From: Desulfobacterales bacterium
Lineage (GTDB): Bacteria > Desulfobacterota > Desulfobacteria > Desulfobacterales > 4be13
Length of the DNA: 7,877 nucleotides
Assembly: GCA_029934695.1 (NCBI GenBank)
Contig: JAOZLU010000324.1
Span: 1 to 7,877 of the forward strand
Direction: 5' to 3'
Positions within the stretch are counted from its first letter, which is position 1. Each line of letters starts with the position of its first letter. Position numbers and translations under genes: made by a program. Below are positions 5,564 through 7,877 of the stretch, piece by piece. The notes below the pieces were generated by a model. It saw only the letters and a program-made list of their open reading frames with translations. It did no database searches and was not told where the DNA came from.

Positions 5564-5587
5564 GGTGGGTTCCGCTTCGCTGCACCC
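5564..5587 (+). repeat. GGTGGG-type dispersed repeat upstream of guaB
   Basis: Begins GGTGGGT, has a CGCTTCG core and ends CACCC; GGGT (5567-5570) can pair with ACCC (5584-5587). It resembles the post-cmk element (2242-2275) but folds less well. It sits 21 nt before the guaB Shine-Dalgarno. The short GGCACGCAACGAAGTGC at 5481-5497 may be a decayed relative. Confidence 0.5.
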
Positions 5588-5618
5588 TATTTTCTTAATA
5601 ATCTGGAAGAGGAATTAA

Positions 5619-7079
5619 ATGATAAAAATAGCACCTGAAGAAGCGTTTTCTTTTGATGATGTTTTATTAGTCCCGAACTATTCTGATGTTCTGCCGAAAG
5701 ATGTGGACACCAGTACCCGCCTGACAAGAAATCTTGCACTGAATATTCCCATCGTAAGTGCTGCAATGGACACAGTGACAGAGTCGCGGGCAGCAATAAG
5801 CATGGCCCGCGCGGGCGGAATCGGTTTCATACATCGCAATATGAGTATTGAAAAACAGGTCAGGGAAGTTGACAAAGTAAAAAAATCGGAAAGCGGTATG
5901 ATTGTTGACCCGATTACAATCCGTCCTGACCAGCCTGTTTATGAGGTGCTGAAGCTGATGGAGCAGTACCGGATTTCCGGACTTCCTGTAACACAGGGAG
6001 ACCAACTGGTCGGCATTGTGACGAACCGTGATCTCCGATTTGAAACAGACTTGGAAAAGAAAGTCTCAGAAATTATGACCAAGGAAAATCTCGTCACCGT
6101 TTCAGAAGGTATCAACTTGGAAGAATCTAAAAAGCTGCTTCATAAACACAGAATTGAAAAACTTCTTGTTGTTGACAAAGAGGGAAAGCTGACAGGATTG
6201 GTAACCATAAAAGATATTGAAAAAATAAAGAAATATCCCAATTCCTGTAAGGACAGCAGGGGCAGGCTCAGGGTCGGGGCTGCCATAGGTGTCGGGGGCG
6301 ATATGAAAGAACGCGCGCAGGCCCTTCTGAAAGCAGGAGCGGATGTTATCCTGATAGACACATCCCATGGACACACAAAAAATGTCATTGATGCAGTAAG
6401 AACTTTAAAGGAAAGCTCGGATATTGAACTGATTGCGGGTAATGTGGCGACCGCAGAAGGGACTGAAGACCTCATAAACGCCGGAGTTGACGGCATAAAA
6501 ATCGGGATCGGTCCCGGCTCCATCTGTACCACCCGAATTGTGGCAGGAATCGGAGTGCCCCAAGTCACCGCTATTATGAATTGCAGGTCTGTATCCGACA
6601 AAACAGGTGTGCCTCTGATTGCCGACGGCGGCATCAAATTTTCAGGTGATGTTACAAAAGCAATCGGAGCGGGCGCTCACTCGGTGATGATCGGAGGGCT
6701 TTTTGCAGGAGTTGAGGAAAGCCCGGGAGAGATGATTTTTTTTCAGGGACGCAGCTATAAGGTCTATCGGGGCATGGGTTCTTTGGAAGCCATGAAAGAG
6801 GGGAGCAAGGACAGATACTATCACGATGAGGAGCCCGAAGACGACAAGCTGGTCCCGGAAGGTATTGTCGGCCGCGTCCCGTACAGCGGTTCCCTTGCCG
6901 AAAATATTTTTCAACTGCTTGGGGGATTAAAAGCAGGCATGGGATATGTGGGATGTCGAACCATAGAGGATCTGAGGGAAAAGGCCCGATTCATAAAAAT
7001 CAGCGCGGCAGGTCTGCGTGAAAGCCATGTCCATGATGTCATCATTACCAAAGAAGCACCGAATTACCGGCTGGATTGA
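5619..7079 (+). CDS. guaB: IMP dehydrogenase
   Basis: Oxidises IMP to XMP with NAD+, the committed step of guanine nucleotide synthesis, as a cytoplasmic oligomer. At 486 aa it is full length. It opens with the conserved FSFDDVLLVP and the AAMDTVTE segment; two CBS domains (about residues 95-205) interrupt the TIM barrel, carrying the RISGLPV and HRIEKLLVV repeats and normally sensing purine nucleotides. The catalytic loop GIGPGSICTTR has nucleophile C303; DGGIKFSGD starts at D336, an IMP-phosphate region; the MIGG-FAG segment, the YRGMGS loop and the EGIVGRVPY segment follow. AGAGGAA (5608-5614) supports ATG 5619. guaA is not adjacent. The neighbour after it is on the opposite strand, so guaB is probably monocistronic. 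No key residue is visibly missing. Confidence 0.97.
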   Translation: MIKIAPEEAFSFDDVLLVPNYSDVLPKDVDTSTRLTRNLALNIPIVSAAMDTVTESRAAISMARAGGIGFIHRNMSIEKQVREVDKVKKSESGMIVDPITIRPDQPVYEVLKLMEQYRISGLPVTQGDQLVGIVTNRDLRFETDLEKKVSEIMTKENLVTVSEGINLEESKKLLHKHRIEKLLVVDKEGKLTGLVTIKDIEKIKKYPNSCKDSRGRLRVGAAIGVGGDMKERAQALLKAGADVILIDTSHGHTKNVIDAVRTLKESSDIELIAGNVATAEGTEDLINAGVDGIKIGIGPGSICTTRIVAGIGVPQVTAIMNCRSVSDKTGVPLIADGGIKFSGDVTKAIGAGAHSVMIGGLFAGVEESPGEMIFFQGRSYKVYRGMGSLEAMKEGSKDRYYHDEEPEDDKLVPEGIVGRVPYSGSLAENIFQLLGGLKAGMGYVGCRTIEDLREKARFIKISAAGLRESHVHDVIITKEAPNYRLD

Positions 7080-7084
7080 AGGAG

Positions 7085-7109
7085 GGTCAGAGGCCAGAGG
7101 CCCCTGACC
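7085..7109. terminator. Hairpin between convergent guaB and the DUF928 gene
   Basis: GGTCAG (7085-7090) pairs with CTGACC (7104-7109); inside, after one A-C mismatch, GGCC (7092-7095) pairs with GGCC (7099-7102) around AGA. It lies in the 37-nt gap between the two stop codons. No clear T-run follows on either strand, so a terminator role is inferred from position and stem strength. Confidence 0.55.
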
Positions 7110-7116
7110 TGTAACC

Positions 7117-7877
7117 CTAACCCCTCTTGTCATAATCAATGACTTTGCCCAATTTGACCTGCTCAAACAACGCAATCCTGTGCGATCTTAATGTTTTGTC
7201 ATCCGGTCTGTTGCTGATCATCCGGGAAAGGCTTTCAATCGCATCATACCAATACCCTTCCCTGGCATATTCATAATATAATGCGTCTGCTGGCGTGTTC
7301 GCCAAACGCTCTGATGTATCTTCCGAAGGTCTGACATATTTGATGGTGGCACTCCCCAGAAAATCGGCGGAACGTTCATCCGGAAGGGGCACAATGATGA
7401 TAAACCATTCATACTCTGTATCCGGCCTGAGCGTGACATTATGGTCGGCAAGATTTATTTCGTATATGCCTTCCTTTTCAGGCCCGGGGATATGCGTTTC
7501 CAAAACAGGCTCTGTGACACCATATTCATTCAGCGTGAATTCAATATCACCTGTGTATGGGCCGGAAATATACCAATGCAGAATGGGCTGGCTTTTCGTT
7601 GTAAAGCCGGTTTGCAAAGAGGCTATCGGTGCCATCAGCGAGGGCATATCACCGCCATGAGCATCAGCCTCCTCTTTGGCTTCATGCGCTTCTTCACCCA
7701 ACTGATCTTCGGTGAGCTGATCTTCTTTCAACTGATCTTCGCCGAGTTCATGTTTTGCGACCTGTGCAAGTTCCTGAGTGGTCACTTCGCTAAGTTCACC
7801 CTCTCCCTGATCCCCTCGGCTAAGACCTCTGCTCAGGCCCCGGCTAAGTCCTCTGCTTAAACCCCGGCTCAGGCCCC
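7117..7877 (-). CDS. DUF928-family protein with RGLS and EDQL repeats (5' partial)
   Basis: The minus-strand frame stays open to the window edge, so the true start and any signal peptide lie beyond 7877; the GTG at 7785 is internal and should not be used as the start. The visible 252 residues fall into: five RGLS-type tetrapeptides (about 1-20, DNA 7816-7875); an acidic linker with three EDQL units (46-59, DNA 7699-7740) and an AHEAKEEA stretch; and a C-terminal domain (about 78-252) with features I associate with DUF928: PILHWYISGPYTG, a central PDTEYEWFIIIVP, DERSAD, and a helical end including EYAREGYWYDAIESLSR and ALFEQVKLGKVI. The biochemical role of DUF928 is unknown; known members, mostly cyanobacterial, are usually predicted to be exported. 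The RGLS codons vary synonymously, unlike the rpsA tail. The upstream neighbour is unseen. Confidence 0.8.
   Translation of the reverse strand, partial: GLSRGLSRGLSRGLSRGLSRGDQGEGELSEVTTQELAQVAKHELGEDQLKEDQLTEDQLGEEAHEAKEEADAHGGDMPSLMAPIASLQTGFTTKSQPILHWYISGPYTGDIEFTLNEYGVTEPVLETHIPGPEKEGIYEINLADHNVTLRPDTEYEWFIIIVPLPDERSADFLGSATIKYVRPSEDTSERLANTPADALYYEYAREGYWYDAIESLSRMISNRPDDKTLRSHRIALFEQVKLGKVIDYDKRG
7816..7875 (-). repeat. 12-bp repeats encoding RGLS tetrapeptides
   Basis: Successive codons on the minus strand spell GLSR five times before GDQGEG. Gly uses GGC, GGT and GGA; Leu CTG, TTA and CTT; Arg CGG, AGA and CGA; only Ser AGC is constant. The array touches the window edge and may be longer. 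Confidence 0.85.

Larger units (their letters stand above)
5314..5618. other. yciO-guaB divergent intergenic region (305 bp)
   Basis: No coding frame. It contains back-to-back promoter candidates (5393-5420 minus, 5422-5450 plus), a small GCAC/GTGC hairpin remnant (5482-5497), heptanucleotide array 3 (5499-5544), a CTCAAA/TTTGAG hairpin (5540-5557), a GGTGGG hairpin-type repeat (5564-5587) and the guaB ribosome binding site (5608-5614). If the guaB promoter call is right, all the repeats lie in a guaB leader of about 160 nt. I see no purine riboswitch or other known aptamer. Confidence 0.6.

Noticed and set aside
5450..5618. Purine riboswitch in the guaB leader
   Set aside because: The leader consists of short repeats and small hairpins; I cannot find a three-way-junction purine aptamer pattern.
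7117..7785. DUF928 gene starting at the GTG codon at 7785
   Set aside because: The same frame continues upstream without a stop through the RGLS repeats to the window edge, so this codon is internal.
7441..7860. Plus-strand 139-codon frame with hydrophobic Phe-rich segments
   Set aside because: Antisense to the DUF928 reading frame, which has domain similarity and remains open to the window edge.

Overview
The window is a stretch of bacterial housekeeping chromosome. It holds six genes with confident family assignments and one partial accessory gene. Layout, left to right: (i) korB and korC (+), the TPP-binding beta and gamma subunits of a 2-oxoacid:ferredoxin oxidoreductase; (ii) cmk (cytidylate kinase, +) followed by rpsA (ribosomal protein S1, +), a gene pair conserved in many bacteria; (iii) a YciO/Sua5-type YrdC-domain gene on the minus strand, convergent with rpsA; (iv) guaB (IMP dehydrogenase, +), divergent from the yciO gene; (v) the C-terminal part of a DUF928-family protein on the minus strand, convergent with guaB and running off the right edge.

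Organism: the ferredoxin-dependent oxidoreductase points to an anaerobic or anaerobe-derived metabolism. The mix of oxidoreductase subunits, cmk-rpsA, a DUF928 protein and intergenic heptanucleotide arrays of the ATCCAAC type would fit a Desulfobacterota (Desulfobacteraceae/Desulfonema-like) genome. This is inferred from general familiarity and was not tested by any search.

The intergenic DNA and low-complexity coding tails are the unusual parts. Three heptanucleotide arrays (1-56, 1489-1565, 5499-5544) sit immediately around genes; the second contains the korC stop codon and fills most of the korC-cmk gap. GGTGGG...CCCACC-type hairpins occur after cmk and before guaB. The 316-base cmk-rpsA gap holds a 12-bp perfect inverted repeat enclosing an 11-bp direct repeat. 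Both convergent gene pairs are separated by strong hairpins. S1 carries an extra C-terminal tail of 7-residue Glu/Gln repeats, and the DUF928 protein carries RGLS and EDQL repeats ahead of its domain.

Functionally, korBC belong to central carbon and ferredoxin metabolism, cmk and guaB to nucleotide synthesis, and rpsA and possibly yciO to translation. I see no CRISPR array, phage, insertion sequence, toxin-antitoxin pair or recognisable new defence or biosynthetic system. The findings concern repeats and regulatory architecture.
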